DNA from: Paenibacillus arenilitoris
Lineage (GTDB): Bacteria > Bacillota > Bacilli > Paenibacillales > Paenibacillaceae
Reading direction: 5' to 3'
Length of the DNA: 64,000 nucleotides
Assembly: GCF_014705655.1 (NCBI RefSeq)
Contig: NZ_JACXIY010000012.1
Span: 1 to 64,000, forward strand
Shown: piece by piece, positions 1-8,690 of the stretch
Layout of the letters: every line of letters begins with the position of its first letter
Numbering within the stretch: position 1 is the stretch's first letter
Made by a program: the position numbers and the translations under genes
Notes under the pieces: generated by a model
The model's input: the letters and a program-made list of their open reading frames with translations, nothing else
What the model was told of the DNA's origin: nothing
The model's database searches: none

Positions 1-14
1 CGTAAACCCGCCGT

Positions 15-70
15 GCCGCCCTAGGCGGCGCAAGCCCGGCCGTGCCGGGCAAGCTGCCGCCTCGGGCGGC
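15..70. repeat. Three consecutive GC-rich hairpins
   Basis: Three perfect inverted repeats, each with a 3-nt loop, lie in a row just beyond the stop codon of the leftward permease gene: GCCGCC/GGCGGC at 15-29, GCCCGGC/GCCGGGC at 34-50 and GCCGCC/GGCGGC at 56-70. They are separated by CAAG-type spacers. There is no clear U-run, so they may protect an mRNA 3' end or act as a weak terminator rather than a classical intrinsic terminator. Their position makes them the 3' flank of the permease operon. Confidence 0.6.
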
Positions 71-79
71 CAAGGGCCG

Positions 80-958
80 CTACTCCTTCACCGAGCCGAG
101 CACGATGCCCTTCACGAAGAAGCGCTGCAGGAACGGGTAGACGGCGAGGATCGGGAGCATGGCGATGAAGATTTGGGCCGCTTTGACGCTGCGGTTGGAC
201 AGCATCTCGAGGTCCTCGAAGTTGATGCCGGTCTTGCTCAGATCGAGCGCGACGACGATCGTCTGCAGCAGCGTGGCGAGCGGCCACTGGTCCGGGGACC
301 GCATGTACAGCATGCCGTCGAACCAGTTGTTCCACTGGCCGACCATCGTGAACAAGGACAGCGTCGCGATCGCGGGCATGGAGATCGGCAGGTAGACCGA
401 GCCTAAGATCCGGAAGGCGCTCGCCCCGTCCATGATGGCCGCCTCATCCAGCTCCTTCGGAAGGGCGCGGAAGAAATTCATCATCAGGATGATGTTCCAC
501 ACGTTAAGCAGATGCGGCAAAATGTACACCCAGAACGAGCCGACGAGCCCGAGCTTCTGGTTCATCAAGTAATGGGGGATCAGCCCCGCGTCGAAAATCA
601 TGATGATCAGGAAAAACCAGACGTAGAACGTGCGCGGCCGAAAGTCGGCGCTTCTCCGCGACAGCGGGAAGGCGGCCAGCACGGTGACCGCCATCGCCAT
701 CGCCGTGCCGACGACGGTGCGCAAGGCCGAAATTTCGAGAGCTCGGACGAAGTTGCTGTTCTCGAACGTCTTCGCGTAGCTTTCCAGATTGAAGCCTACG
801 GGGAAGAACGTGACCAGATTCGCTTCCGCCGCGGACTTGCCGCTGAGCGATACGGCGAAAATATGGACCATCGGCAGGATGCAGAGCAGCGATATCAACA
901 GCAGAACCACCACGTTGCTGTAGTAGAACGCCTTATACGACGGATTTTTATAATACAT
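80..958 (-). CDS. Carbohydrate ABC transporter permease, LplC/YtcP type
   Basis: Inner-membrane permease of a CUT1-type sugar importer, 292 residues, the usual length for the LplC/YtcP branch. It has about six hydrophobic segments, beginning near residue 15, and the EAA loop (ELDEAAIMDGASAF) that contacts the cytoplasmic ATPase. The ATG at 958 is chosen because a GGAGG lies about eight bases upstream of it; the earlier GTG at 973 falls inside that ribosome binding site. It follows the LplB-type permease gene by 26 bases in the same direction, so the two are cotranscribed. No ATPase gene is nearby; importers of this class often use a shared MsmX-type ATPase encoded elsewhere (known for the family). 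The substrate cannot be told from sequence, but LplBC/YesMN systems usually import oligosaccharides. Confidence 0.93.
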   Translation of the reverse strand: MYYKNPSYKAFYYSNVVVLLLISLLCILPMVHIFAVSLSGKSAAEANLVTFFPVGFNLESYAKTFENSNFVRALEISALRTVVGTAMAMAVTVLAAFPLSRRSADFRPRTFYVWFFLIIMIFDAGLIPHYLMNQKLGLVGSFWVYILPHLLNVWNIILMMNFFRALPKELDEAAIMDGASAFRILGSVYLPISMPAIATLSLFTMVGQWNNWFDGMLYMRSPDQWPLATLLQTIVVALDLSKTGINFEDLEMLSNRSVKAAQIFIAMLPILAVYPFLQRFFVKGIVLGSVKE

Positions 959-984
959 GGCGGTTACCTCCACGGGCAGTCATT

Positions 985-1932
985 TTAAAATACGCGATAG
1001 TTGGTCCACTTGTAGGCGCAGTAGTAGCCGGCGCTGATCAGGATGAACCCGACGGCCGATTTGAACAAGCCGACGGCGGCGGCCAGGCTGTATTGTCCGT
1101 CCTGGAAGTTGCGGAAGACGAACGTGTCGATGATGTCTCCCTTCTCCAGCACGAGCGGATTGATCAGGTTGTAAATTTGATCGAAGTTGGCGCTCAGCAT
1201 GCTGCCGAGCGACAGGGTGAATACGACGGCCATGATCGGGAGCAGGGACGGAATCGTAATGTAGATCGTCTGCTTCCAGCGGCCGGCGCCATCGATTTCG
1301 GACGCCTCGTACAGCTCCGGATTGATGCCCGACAGCGCGGCGAGGAAGACGATGGCGGAGAAGCCGAACTCCTTCCACAAATCGCTCACGATGACCGTTG
1401 CCCGGAACCAGCTGCCGTCTCCGAGGAACAGGACCGGCTGCAGATTGAGCCAGGTCAGCAGGCGGTTGACGATGCCCTCGAGCGAAAGCACGTCCAGCAG
1501 GATGCCGCCGAGTATGACCCACGACATGAAATGGGGCAAGTAGACGAACGTCTGAATGGACCGTTTCAGTCCCATGCTCCGGACCTCGTTGAGCAGCAGG
1601 GCGAACGCGACCGGGACGGCCAATCCGAACAAAATCTTCAGCACGGAAATGATCAGGGTGTTCCATATGACCTGCACCGAGCCGTGCATCGTGAAGATGA
1701 GCTCGAAGTTGTCCCAGCCGACCCAGGCGGACCCGTCGATCCCGAGCCAAGGCTTGAAATCCTGGAACGCCATGACGATGCCCGGCATCGGGGCGTATTT
1801 GAACACGAGCGCCGCCAGGACGGCGGGCAGCAGCATGAGATGCAGCCTCCACGTTTTGCGAAGCGGGCTTAATTTTTTCGTTTTGCGTCTTGCCGGCGCG
1901 ACGGTTGATGATATAATGGCCGTATTCTTCAT
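985..1932 (-). CDS. ABC transporter permease, LplB/YteP type
   Basis: Partner permease of the preceding gene, 315 residues. After a basic cytoplasmic N-terminus (residues 1-27) it shows six predicted membrane segments and an EAA loop, ELYEASEIDGAGRW, in the second half. The ATG at 1932 has a strong GGAGG-type site in reverse orientation. The gene is the first of a leftward operon and is divergent from the histidine kinase gene; the 105-bp gap between them carries a cre-like palindrome. The pair would form the heterodimeric channel for the lipoprotein encoded at 5527-7257, which lies on the other strand downstream of the kinase and regulator. That separation of binding protein and permeases is less common than the usual contiguous order. 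Confidence 0.94.
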   Translation of the reverse strand: MKNTAIISSTVAPARRKTKKLSPLRKTWRLHLMLLPAVLAALVFKYAPMPGIVMAFQDFKPWLGIDGSAWVGWDNFELIFTMHGSVQVIWNTLIISVLKILFGLAVPVAFALLLNEVRSMGLKRSIQTFVYLPHFMSWVILGGILLDVLSLEGIVNRLLTWLNLQPVLFLGDGSWFRATVIVSDLWKEFGFSAIVFLAALSGINPELYEASEIDGAGRWKQTIYITIPSLLPIMAVVFTLSLGSMLSANFDQIYNLINPLVLEKGDIIDTFVFRNFQDGQYSLAAAVGLFKSAVGFILISAGYYCAYKWTNYRVF

Positions 1933-1968
1933 TCGCTTTCCTCCTTTGTCAGTAATTTCATTGTAGGT

Positions 1969-1982
1969 TGGAAGCGCTTCGA
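1969..1982. promoter_or_regulatory. Candidate CcpA cre site in divergent promoter region
   Basis: TGGAAGCGCTTCGA matches the cre consensus TGWAARCGYTWNCW at 12 of 14 positions and contains the perfect palindrome GAAGCGCTTC. It sits between the leftward permease operon and the rightward kinase gene, so it could place both under glucose (CcpA) repression. This is a sequence match only. Confidence 0.5.
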
Positions 1983-2037
1983 TTTGTAGAACACATATTC
2001 AAGATCGCTGTCAATATCTTAAGGGAGGCAAGCGCCG

Positions 2038-3762
2038 GTGAAGCGGAACAGGCCGATTTTTTTGAAAATCAACTTGGTCATCCTCGTTTTGTTAATTCCC
2101 GCCGTCATTTTGTACACCTATTTCAGCAGGACGAGCTTGCAGGTGATCGACAAGCAGATGTCGGATTACAACGAAAGCCGGCTGCAGTTTCTGAAAAGCC
2201 AGATCGAATCGAACGCCGAGCGGCTCTCCTTCTCCTCCAGCGTGCTGGCGCGCGATTCGTCGATCCTCGATCTCCAGCTGAGCATCTTGACCCGCGACTA
2301 CTACGGCACGATCGACTACCAAACCCAGGTCAAAGAAAAGCTGTACCTGCAAAGCTTCTCCAGCAACTGGACCAACTCGCTGTCCGTCTATTTGCCCGAC
2401 ATCGCAACCCGCATATCGACGAACCCGGGCGACGGCTACGACGAGGGCGAGCTGGACGAAGCCGATAACGGCAAATGGCGGTTTCATCCCGGGCAGGACG
2501 GCGGTCACCCGTATTACCAGCTGTTCATATGGGATCCCTATTTCTCGAAGGACGGCTCGCAGACGGTCAACGCGGTGTTCGAAGTGCGGTTCGGCCTCGA
2601 CAATATCCGGAAAATGCTGCAGCATTACAAGCTCGAAAGCGCCGGCAACTGCTTCCTGCTGACCGCCTCCGGCACGGTGATCACGGATGCGGCGGCGGCC
2701 GACGCGGATTACGCGGAAGCGGGCGCAAGCCTGATGGAGGCGTCCTTAAGCGAGCTCGGGCATCTGAATATGAAGCTGGACGGGCAGCGCACGTACGTCA
2801 GCTACGTATGGCTTCCGGGGCTCGAAGCGTGGCTGGTCGATTACGTGCCGCTGCACGTGTTCCACGCGCCCGTCATCGAGAGCCGGAACTTGTTCTACCT
2901 CAGCATGCTCGCGCTGATCGTGCTCGGCTTCGCGGCCTCCTGGCTGCTGTATCTTCACGTGCAAAAGCCGATTTCGCACATTATCAAGGGGCTGAAGCAT
3001 TTTGAAATGGGGGACTATTCGTACCGGATCGGCAAGCGGTTCCACAACGAATTCGACTACATGCTGCAGCGGTTCAACGACATGGGGAAGGAAATCCAGC
3101 ATTTGATCCAAAACGTATACGAGGAGCAGAACCGTTCCCGGCTCGCTACGCTCAAGCAGCTGCAAGCGCAGATCAATCCGCATTTTTTGTACAACTGCCT
3201 GTCGTTCATCGCGGGCTGCGCCAAGGTCGGCCATACGGAGACGATCAAGGAAATGGCCTACCATCTGGGCGGCTATTACCGGTATACGACGCGGGTGGAA
3301 AATCAGGTGCCGCTGCTGAGGGAGGAGGCCGAGCTGGTGCGGCATTATCTGCAAATTTACTCGTACCGGCTGGAGCGCGTCGATTACGGCATCGACATTC
3401 CGCCGGACATGATGGACGAGCCGGTGATGCGGCTGATTCTGCAGCCGGTCGTGGAGAACGCGGTCATGCACGGAATCGAGCCCAAGCCGGGGAGGGGGAC
3501 GGTGCTCGTCACGGGCGTCCGCGAAGCCGGATGGGCGGTCATTCGGATCGAGGACAGCGGGAGCGGCATGTCGGCATCCGAGATCGAGGCTTACGTCCGC
3601 CGCCTGAATCAGCCGATGGACGAGGGGACGGGCTGCGGGCTGTGGAACGTCCACCAGCGGCTGAAGCAGCGGTTCGGCGGCGGAGCGGGCGTTACGCTGG
3701 AGCCGTCGAGAACGCTGTCCGGCCTGTGCGTCACGCTCAGGTGGAGAGCGGAAGCGGGATAG
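2038..3762 (+). CDS. Sensor histidine kinase, YesM family
   Basis: Membrane histidine kinase of the HPK8/YesM type, 574 residues. Order of parts: N-terminal membrane anchor (about residues 8-28), an extracellular sensor region of about 250 residues, second membrane segment (about 283-307), HAMP linker, His_kinase domain with the phospho-acceptor in QAQINPHFLYN (His382), and a C-terminal HATPase with the N-box VVENAVMHG and G-box DSGSGM. The start is a GTG at 2038 preceded by AAGGGAGG. It is followed 34 bases later by the AraC-type response regulator, its expected partner. Family knowledge: such pairs sense an extracellular sugar or its binding protein and switch on the adjacent import genes. 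Confidence 0.96.
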   Translation: MKRNRPIFLKINLVILVLLIPAVILYTYFSRTSLQVIDKQMSDYNESRLQFLKSQIESNAERLSFSSSVLARDSSILDLQLSILTRDYYGTIDYQTQVKEKLYLQSFSSNWTNSLSVYLPDIATRISTNPGDGYDEGELDEADNGKWRFHPGQDGGHPYYQLFIWDPYFSKDGSQTVNAVFEVRFGLDNIRKMLQHYKLESAGNCFLLTASGTVITDAAAADADYAEAGASLMEASLSELGHLNMKLDGQRTYVSYVWLPGLEAWLVDYVPLHVFHAPVIESRNLFYLSMLALIVLGFAASWLLYLHVQKPISHIIKGLKHFEMGDYSYRIGKRFHNEFDYMLQRFNDMGKEIQHLIQNVYEEQNRSRLATLKQLQAQINPHFLYNCLSFIAGCAKVGHTETIKEMAYHLGGYYRYTTRVENQVPLLREEAELVRHYLQIYSYRLERVDYGIDIPPDMMDEPVMRLILQPVVENAVMHGIEPKPGRGTVLVTGVREAGWAVIRIEDSGSGMSASEIEAYVRRLNQPMDEGTGCGLWNVHQRLKQRFGGGAGVTLEPSRTLSGLCVTLRWRAEAG

Positions 3763-3796
3763 GCTAATAGAAGCGCGTTACGAGAGGAGAGACAAG

Positions 3797-5410
3797 ATGC
3801 TTCAGCTATTGATTGTCGATGACGAGCCGGTCATTTTGCACAGCATGGTCGCCAACGATTGGGCAAGCGCAGGAATCGGGAACGTCTACCAGGCGTCGTC
3901 GGGGCTCGAGGCGGCGGAGCTGATGAAAAATACGCCCATCGACATCGTCGTGTCGGATATCCGGATGCCGGGCATGGACGGCTTGCAGCTGTGCAAGCAC
4001 ATTCAAGACCGATACCCGCGCGCCAAATGCATCCTGCTGTCGGGATACGGCGAGTTCGAATATGCGCAGAAGGCGATTCTGTACGGCACGGTGAGCTACC
4101 TGCTCAAGCCGATCAAGGACGAGGAGCTGATGGCGGAGGTCGCCCGCGTCAGGTCGCTCATCCTGGAGGAGTGGGAGCGGATCGGCTCGGTGGAGCGGGC
4201 GAGGCAGTCGTTTCGCGCCCATCTGCCGCTGCTCAAGGCGAATTTGCTGAACGAGCTGCTGTCGGGCGCGGACGTTCCGGCCGCCGAACTGACCGGGAAG
4301 CTCGGCGAGTACGGGCTGCCCTTCGAGCCGGATGCCGACTGCTCGCTCATGCTGCTCCGGCTCGAAGACGGATTCGGGGAATCGCCGGAAGACGCCATGC
4401 TGTACGAATTCGCCGTCCGCAACGTCGCCTGCGAAATTTTGGAGGCGGACTACGGCGTCTGGACCTGCAAGGACGCGTTCGGTTATTTGTGCATTCTGCT
4501 GCAGGACAGGGCCGGCGGCGACGGCGTTCGGCGCACGAATGACAAGAGGCTGGACAAGGCGGCCCACGAGCTGCAGCTGAAGGTATCGGGCTTCCTGAAG
4601 GGCGGCGTATCGGTGCTGATCGGCGGGACGGGCGTCTTCCCGCGGGAGCTGGCGGACCGGTACCGGAAGGCGCTCAGCGAGTTTCGAAAGGTTCCGCGAA
4701 GCGACCGGGGGGCGATCGTCCTTCCGGCCGAGCCGCGCGCCCAGTCCCGCTCGCCGGGCGCGCTGTACAGCCCGCCCGGCTTCCAGCAGCTGCTCGAAGC
4801 CGGGCGGTGGGCGGACGCGCGCGCCAAGCTGGGCGGCGTATTCGAGGAGATGCGGGCCAAGAAGCTGGATACGGAGGAGCATATGACGGAAATCGTCTAT
4901 ACGCTCATGAACGCCTTCTACTACATCGCGCACCTGCAAGGCAAGACGCTGCTCGAGCTGTCGGGCTGGGAGCCGGACATGGCGGCGGATCCGCGCCACT
5001 TGACGCAGCCGGAGAAGGTGCGGGAGTGGGCGGATAAGGCGCTCGCCGGCATGGAGGCCGGCAGCGTGCGCGAGATCAAGGACGGCAAGAGCCAGCTCAT
5101 CTCGAAGATCCACCGTTTCATCGAAGCGGGCATCGCGGGCGACGTCTCGCTGCAGACGATCGCCGACCACGTCGGCCTGCATCCGGTTTATCTATCCTCC
5201 GTGTACAAGCAGGAGACGAGGGAGAACATCAGCGACTTCATCATGCGGTACCGGATGGAGACGGCAGGCGTGCTGCTTCGGACGACGGACGTTAAGATCT
5301 ACGAGCTCGCGAGCCGGCTGGGGTTCCAGAACCCGCCCTACTTCAGCAAGCTGTTCAAGCAATATTACGGCATAACGCCGCAGGAATTCAGGGACCGCCA
5401 CGTCGATTGA
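3797..5410 (+). CDS. AraC-type response regulator, YesN family
   Basis: Cytoplasmic transcription factor of 537 residues. The N-terminal receiver domain (1-120) has the acidic pair DDE at 9-11, the phospho-acceptor Asp54 in VSDIRMPGMDG, and Lys in YLLKPIKD. A long middle region (about 125-430) is typical of YesN proteins, and the C-terminus (about 435-535) is a two-helix-turn-helix AraC DNA-binding domain ending in YYGITPQEFR. GAGAGGAGAGA precedes the ATG. It should be phosphorylated by the kinase encoded just upstream. CTTAAMA-like direct repeats before the lipoprotein gene at 5527 and before the foldase gene at 17069 are good candidates for its binding sites. Confidence 0.96.
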   Translation: MLQLLIVDDEPVILHSMVANDWASAGIGNVYQASSGLEAAELMKNTPIDIVVSDIRMPGMDGLQLCKHIQDRYPRAKCILLSGYGEFEYAQKAILYGTVSYLLKPIKDEELMAEVARVRSLILEEWERIGSVERARQSFRAHLPLLKANLLNELLSGADVPAAELTGKLGEYGLPFEPDADCSLMLLRLEDGFGESPEDAMLYEFAVRNVACEILEADYGVWTCKDAFGYLCILLQDRAGGDGVRRTNDKRLDKAAHELQLKVSGFLKGGVSVLIGGTGVFPRELADRYRKALSEFRKVPRSDRGAIVLPAEPRAQSRSPGALYSPPGFQQLLEAGRWADARAKLGGVFEEMRAKKLDTEEHMTEIVYTLMNAFYYIAHLQGKTLLELSGWEPDMAADPRHLTQPEKVREWADKALAGMEAGSVREIKDGKSQLISKIHRFIEAGIAGDVSLQTIADHVGLHPVYLSSVYKQETRENISDFIMRYRMETAGVLLRTTDVKIYELASRLGFQNPPYFSKLFKQYYGITPQEFRDRHVD

Positions 5411-5479
5411 ACCTTAACAAATTGACATACGATCTTAAAACTTTATCTCTTACCCCGGATGTAAGCGCTGTAATAAGAT
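5411..5479 (+). promoter_or_regulatory. Composite upstream element (AraC-like direct repeats plus cre), copy 1
   Basis: This element starts right after the response regulator stop. It contains the direct repeats CTTAACA (5413) and CTTAAAA (5434), 21 bp apart, then CTTACC (5449), and a cre-like TGTAAGCGCTGTAA at 5460-5473. A TTGACA is at 5422-5427. About 57 of 69 positions are shared with 16985-17051, 11.6 kb away. Direct repeats two helical turns apart are typical of AraC-type activators; the cre-like palindrome suggests catabolite repression. Confidence 0.6.
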
Positions 5480-5526
5480 TAGGGTGCAAATCGATTACAG
5501 CGAAATTAGGGAGGTCCGGAACAACG

Positions 5527-7257
5527 ATGAAAACAAAAATTGCGCTGGTCGCGCTTGCGGCCATGATGCTGTTCTCGGTCGCGGCGGCCTGCTCGAACGG
5601 CTCCGGGGGCTCGAACGGTTCCAATAACGGAGGCGGCGCGTCGACCGGCACGCCGGCCGGGCAGTCGGCGGCGCCGGAAGGGCAGAAGGACGACGAGGCG
5701 GAGGCGATCCGGAACGGGACGTACAAGTTCGATCCGCCCGTGACGATCACGACCGTGAAGGCGACCGACTCCACGATGACGTTCAAGAACGGGGAGACGA
5801 TGGAGAACAACGTCCATACGAAGTGGGCGCGCGACGAGCTCGGCATCGACATCAAGCACTTGTGGCAGGTGCCCGGCGAGCAGTTCAATACGAAGATGAG
5901 GCTCATGCTGACGGCGAACGAATCGCTGCCCGACGTGCTGACGACGCAGGATATGACGCTGCTCGACGAATTGATCCAATCCGGCAAATATCGCGACATC
6001 ACGGCGGATTTCGAGAAGTACGCTTCGGACAAAATGAAGCAGATCTACAATTCGAACCCGCTCAATTGGAGCCAGGTCACGTACGGCGGGGCGAAGATGG
6101 CGCTTCCGAACTTCGCGAACGCGGGCAACGACAACGCGGTCATGTGGATCCGCCAGGACTGGCTGGATGAGCTCGGCGTACAGGCACCGAAGACGTTCGA
6201 GGAGCTGGAAGCGCTCATGCAGGCGATGCTCGACAAGAAGCCGGGCGGCGCGGACAACATTATCCCGCTAGGGGCGAGCCTCGGCTCAGGCGGGTCCTCG
6301 CCGAATCCGTTCACGAGCTGGCTGGGCGAGACGTCGTGGGTGTTCGGCGCATACGGCACGATCCCGTATCAGTGGCTGGAGAAGGACGGCCAGCTGGTGC
6401 ACGGCTCGACCCTGCCCGCGATGAAGGACGGCCTGGCCAAGCTGAAGGATTGGTACGACAAGGGCTACCTGTCGAAGGAAGCCGGCCTGCATGACGAGAA
6501 CAAGCTGGCCGAGCTGATCGCCCAAGGGCGGGTTGGCGTCGTCGTGTCGCCTTACTGGATGGGCGGATGGCCGACGTCCGACCTGATGAAGAACGTGGAG
6601 GGCGCGTCGATGAAGCCATACCCGCTGCCGACGCTGGACGGCAAGGCCGCGGCGCGCGATACGACCTACCTGCGCGGCGGCATGCTGGTGAAGAAGGATT
6701 TCGAGCACGTCGACGCCCTGTTCCTGTACTTGAACCGGATCTTTACTTACGTGAACGCGGAGGAAGGAAGCGAGTTCGAGAACGGCTGGTACAAGGATTA
6801 CGATTATACGATCAAGGCGGACGGCACCAGGTCCGTAGACGAGAAGGATATTCCCGGGGGCAAGGTCGGACCGGCCAAATATTTGCTGATCGAGCCGAAG
6901 GATCCGTTCTCGGGGCTCGGCACGCTGGCGAAGCTAAGCCGCGGGGAAGCGCCGGTTACGGCGGCCGAGAAGCGGGCGGCCTCCGGCATCCCCGAGAACA
7001 TGAAGGCGGCGGAGATCGTCGACGACGGCTGGAAGGCGGGCATCTACGTTCCCCAAGCGTACACGGGAGCGAATACGCCGTCGATGCAGTCCAAGGGCGG
7101 CATTCTGGTCAAGCTGGAGGGCGATACGTTCATCGGCATGATCTACGGCAAGAAGCCGATCGACGACTTCGACCAATTCGTGCAGGAGTGGAAGAGCCTC
7201 GGCGGCGACGACATCGCCAAAGAAGTGAACGAGTGGTATGCCAAAATGAAGAAGTAG
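5527..7257 (+). CDS. Extracellular solute-binding lipoprotein, LplA/YtcQ type
   Basis: Large sugar-binding lipoprotein of 576 residues, the length typical of the LplA/YtcQ branch. The N-terminal signal (MKTKIALVALAAMMLF...) ends in a lipobox, VAAAC, giving the lipidated Cys22; a Gly/Ser/Asn-rich linker follows. The ATG at 5527 is chosen over an in-frame ATG at 5407 because only it gives a signal peptide, and AGGGAGG lies ten bases before it. It would capture the substrate outside the cell for the two permeases at 80-1932. The composite element at 5411-5479 suggests activation by the YesN-type regulator and repression by CcpA. A hairpin terminator follows at 7346. Confidence 0.95.
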   Translation: MKTKIALVALAAMMLFSVAAACSNGSGGSNGSNNGGGASTGTPAGQSAAPEGQKDDEAEAIRNGTYKFDPPVTITTVKATDSTMTFKNGETMENNVHTKWARDELGIDIKHLWQVPGEQFNTKMRLMLTANESLPDVLTTQDMTLLDELIQSGKYRDITADFEKYASDKMKQIYNSNPLNWSQVTYGGAKMALPNFANAGNDNAVMWIRQDWLDELGVQAPKTFEELEALMQAMLDKKPGGADNIIPLGASLGSGGSSPNPFTSWLGETSWVFGAYGTIPYQWLEKDGQLVHGSTLPAMKDGLAKLKDWYDKGYLSKEAGLHDENKLAELIAQGRVGVVVSPYWMGGWPTSDLMKNVEGASMKPYPLPTLDGKAAARDTTYLRGGMLVKKDFEHVDALFLYLNRIFTYVNAEEGSEFENGWYKDYDYTIKADGTRSVDEKDIPGGKVGPAKYLLIEPKDPFSGLGTLAKLSRGEAPVTAAEKRAASGIPENMKAAEIVDDGWKAGIYVPQAYTGANTPSMQSKGGILVKLEGDTFIGMIYGKKPIDDFDQFVQEWKSLGGDDIAKEVNEWYAKMKK

Positions 7258-7345
7258 CGCAAAGGAGCCTCGGCGGCGCGCTTAGGGACGCGGCGGCGCA
7301 AGGAAGGGGCTTCCCGCAAGCGGGTACGCTTGTATACATGGAAGG

Positions 7346-7390
7346 AATGGCGGTGCAGGGGGTTATCCTTGCGCCGCCATTTCTGATTTC
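7346..7390 (+). terminator. Intrinsic-type terminator after the lipoprotein gene
   Basis: A 12-bp stem (AATGGCGGTGCA, 7346-7357, with its complement at 7370-7381, one G-U pair) and a 12-nt loop lie 90 bases past the lipoprotein stop. The following T content is modest (TTCTGATTTCC), so termination may be partial. Confidence 0.6.
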
Positions 7391-7441
7391 CGTCCAGCCG
7401 CCGCCTTCTTCAACGGATGGGGCATCTCGCGCCTAAGCGGC

Positions 7442-7585
7442 CGGTCGGCGCGCGTACTGTCTCCAGTCGGCGTACGATCTGCTCCCGGACGGCGCCGTAT
7501 TGCCGACAGTCGGGGCATGATCTGTTCCCGGACGGCGCGTGTATTGCCACCTGTCGGCGTACGATCTGCTCCCGGTCGGTGCGCC
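7442..7585. repeat. 43-44 bp tandem repeat, three copies
   Basis: Three imperfect direct copies begin at about 7454, 7497 and 7541. Each runs from GTAYTGYC through GTCGGNGYAYGATCTG to CCCGGWCGGYGC. A partial fourth copy lies just upstream (from about 7442). The copies abut with no spacers. They sit in a 770-bp gene-free stretch (7258-8030) between the lipoprotein and methyltransferase genes. No convincing coding capacity is seen. Confidence 0.7.
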
Positions 7586-7586
7586 T

Positions 7587-7781
7587 CGCGCCGAAGCCGC
7601 AATTGTGCAGGCTTTTCGTCGGACTATGCGCTTAGTGAAGCAAATGCCTGCGAATGTGCATCTTCTTTCGTTCGGTAAGCGCGATAGGGGCCCCATGTCC
7701 CCGAAATGGCTGTACGTACGCATGCTTTCCGTTAGGCCGCCCCATCGATAACGCAAAGGCTGCACAATCGCAGGCTTGGCG
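7587..7781. repeat. Element with ~30-bp imperfect inverted repeats
   Basis: GCAATTGTGCAGGCTTT at 7599-7615 is the imperfect reverse complement of AAAGGCTGCACAATCGC at 7755-7771 (15 of 17), and the similarity extends to about 30 bp on each side. A third, direct copy of the arm (GCCTGCGAATGTGCATC) lies near 7646-7662. The element is about 195 bp, with no transposase; it could be a MITE remnant or part of a repeat family. Confidence 0.45.
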
Positions 7782-7792
7782 CTGGGCTAGCC

Positions 7793-7841
7793 GCCGACGG
7801 GCAGCCGCGCTGACGAGCAGCCAATGTGCTGACGGGCAGCC
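7793..7841. repeat. Three 14-bp direct repeats
   Basis: GCYGACGRGCAGCC occurs at 7793-7806, 7809-7822 and 7828-7841. No gene is seen here. The next 190 bases up to 8030 hold only the upstream region of the methyltransferase gene. Confidence 0.6.
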
Positions 7842-8030
7842 GAAGGTTCTTTTGTTTTACAAATCGAAGAAGGGGCGTCCTTCCGTCTCGTCTCGCGATG
7901 ATTTTTGGTTACCTCCTTCCTTGCGTGCTTCATGCTCTTCTCTGCCAAATTTCACGGTTCGGGTTCTATCGCGGCCCCGAGTCCCATATACATGTCGCGT
8001 TCCTGGCAACCGCCGACTGGAGGGATGTAC

Positions 8031-8690
8031 ATGAAGCTGGATCTCGGCTGCGGCGACCGCAAGCAGCCCGGTTTCCATGGCATGAACGACCGCCCGCTCG
8101 CAGGGGTGGACGTGGTCGGCAGCCTGAACGAGAGACTCCCGTTCCCGGACGACGCCGCAGAGTTCGTCATGGCGGTCCGTTCGCTTCCTTACGTGCGCGA
8201 TTTGTTCGCCGTTCTATCGGAAGTATACCGCGTGTGCGCGCACAAAGCGGTCGTATGCATTCTGGCGCCATACGCGCACAGCTTCCGCCATCGATCGAAT
8301 CCCCATTTCAACCATCTGTTCGACGAGCACACGCCCCGTCATTTGACGAGCTGTTTTTTTCAGCCTTCGTTAGGCCAGCTTTCCCCGGAAATCACTCCTT
8401 ATGAAGGTCCGCCTCCTCCGTTCGACTTCCGCCTGCTCAGGATGGAAATGTTTTATTTGCCGCCATTCCGATCGCCGCTCTTCGAGGAGGAGGAGCTCGA
8501 AATTTTGCAGCAGCTGCAGCTGAACGTCGTGGACGAAGTCATGTACCACTTTCTGGTCGTCAAAGAGTCGATTGCAGGGGATGAGCTCGACCGGCTGAGC
8601 CGTCTGACCATGACGGAACCCGATTGCGTGAAGGAACTGCGAAGATCCGCAGGCGAAGAAGGGGACGTCCATGACGGAGGTTCGGATTAA
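8031..8690 (+). CDS. Class I SAM-dependent methyltransferase-like protein
   Basis: A 219-residue protein beginning with the SAM-binding glycine loop, LDLGCGDRKQPGF (residues 3-15), followed by LPFPDD and SEVYRVC, as in short Methyltransf_11-type proteins that act on glycan or lipid substrates. The ATG at 8031 is preferred because the GGAGGG at 8019-8024 is six bases upstream; earlier in-frame ATGs lack a binding site. The C-terminal half is less typical, and the acidic residue usually found after the first motif is not obvious (GMNDRP). The substrate is unknown. It is 109 bases upstream of the DUF11 gene and may be cotranscribed with it. Confidence 0.7.
   Translation: MKLDLGCGDRKQPGFHGMNDRPLAGVDVVGSLNERLPFPDDAAEFVMAVRSLPYVRDLFAVLSEVYRVCAHKAVVCILAPYAHSFRHRSNPHFNHLFDEHTPRHLTSCFFQPSLGQLSPEITPYEGPPPPFDFRLLRMEMFYLPPFRSPLFEEEELEILQQLQLNVVDEVMYHFLVVKESIAGDELDRLSRLTMTEPDCVKELRRSAGEEGDVHDGGSD

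Noticed and set aside
7442..7585. Possible CRISPR array
   Set aside because: The 43-44 bp units abut directly without unique spacers, are imperfect, and no cas gene is present.
7617..8030. Small ORFs upstream of the methyltransferase gene
   Set aside because: No binding sites or recognisable products; the stretch is dominated by short repeats.
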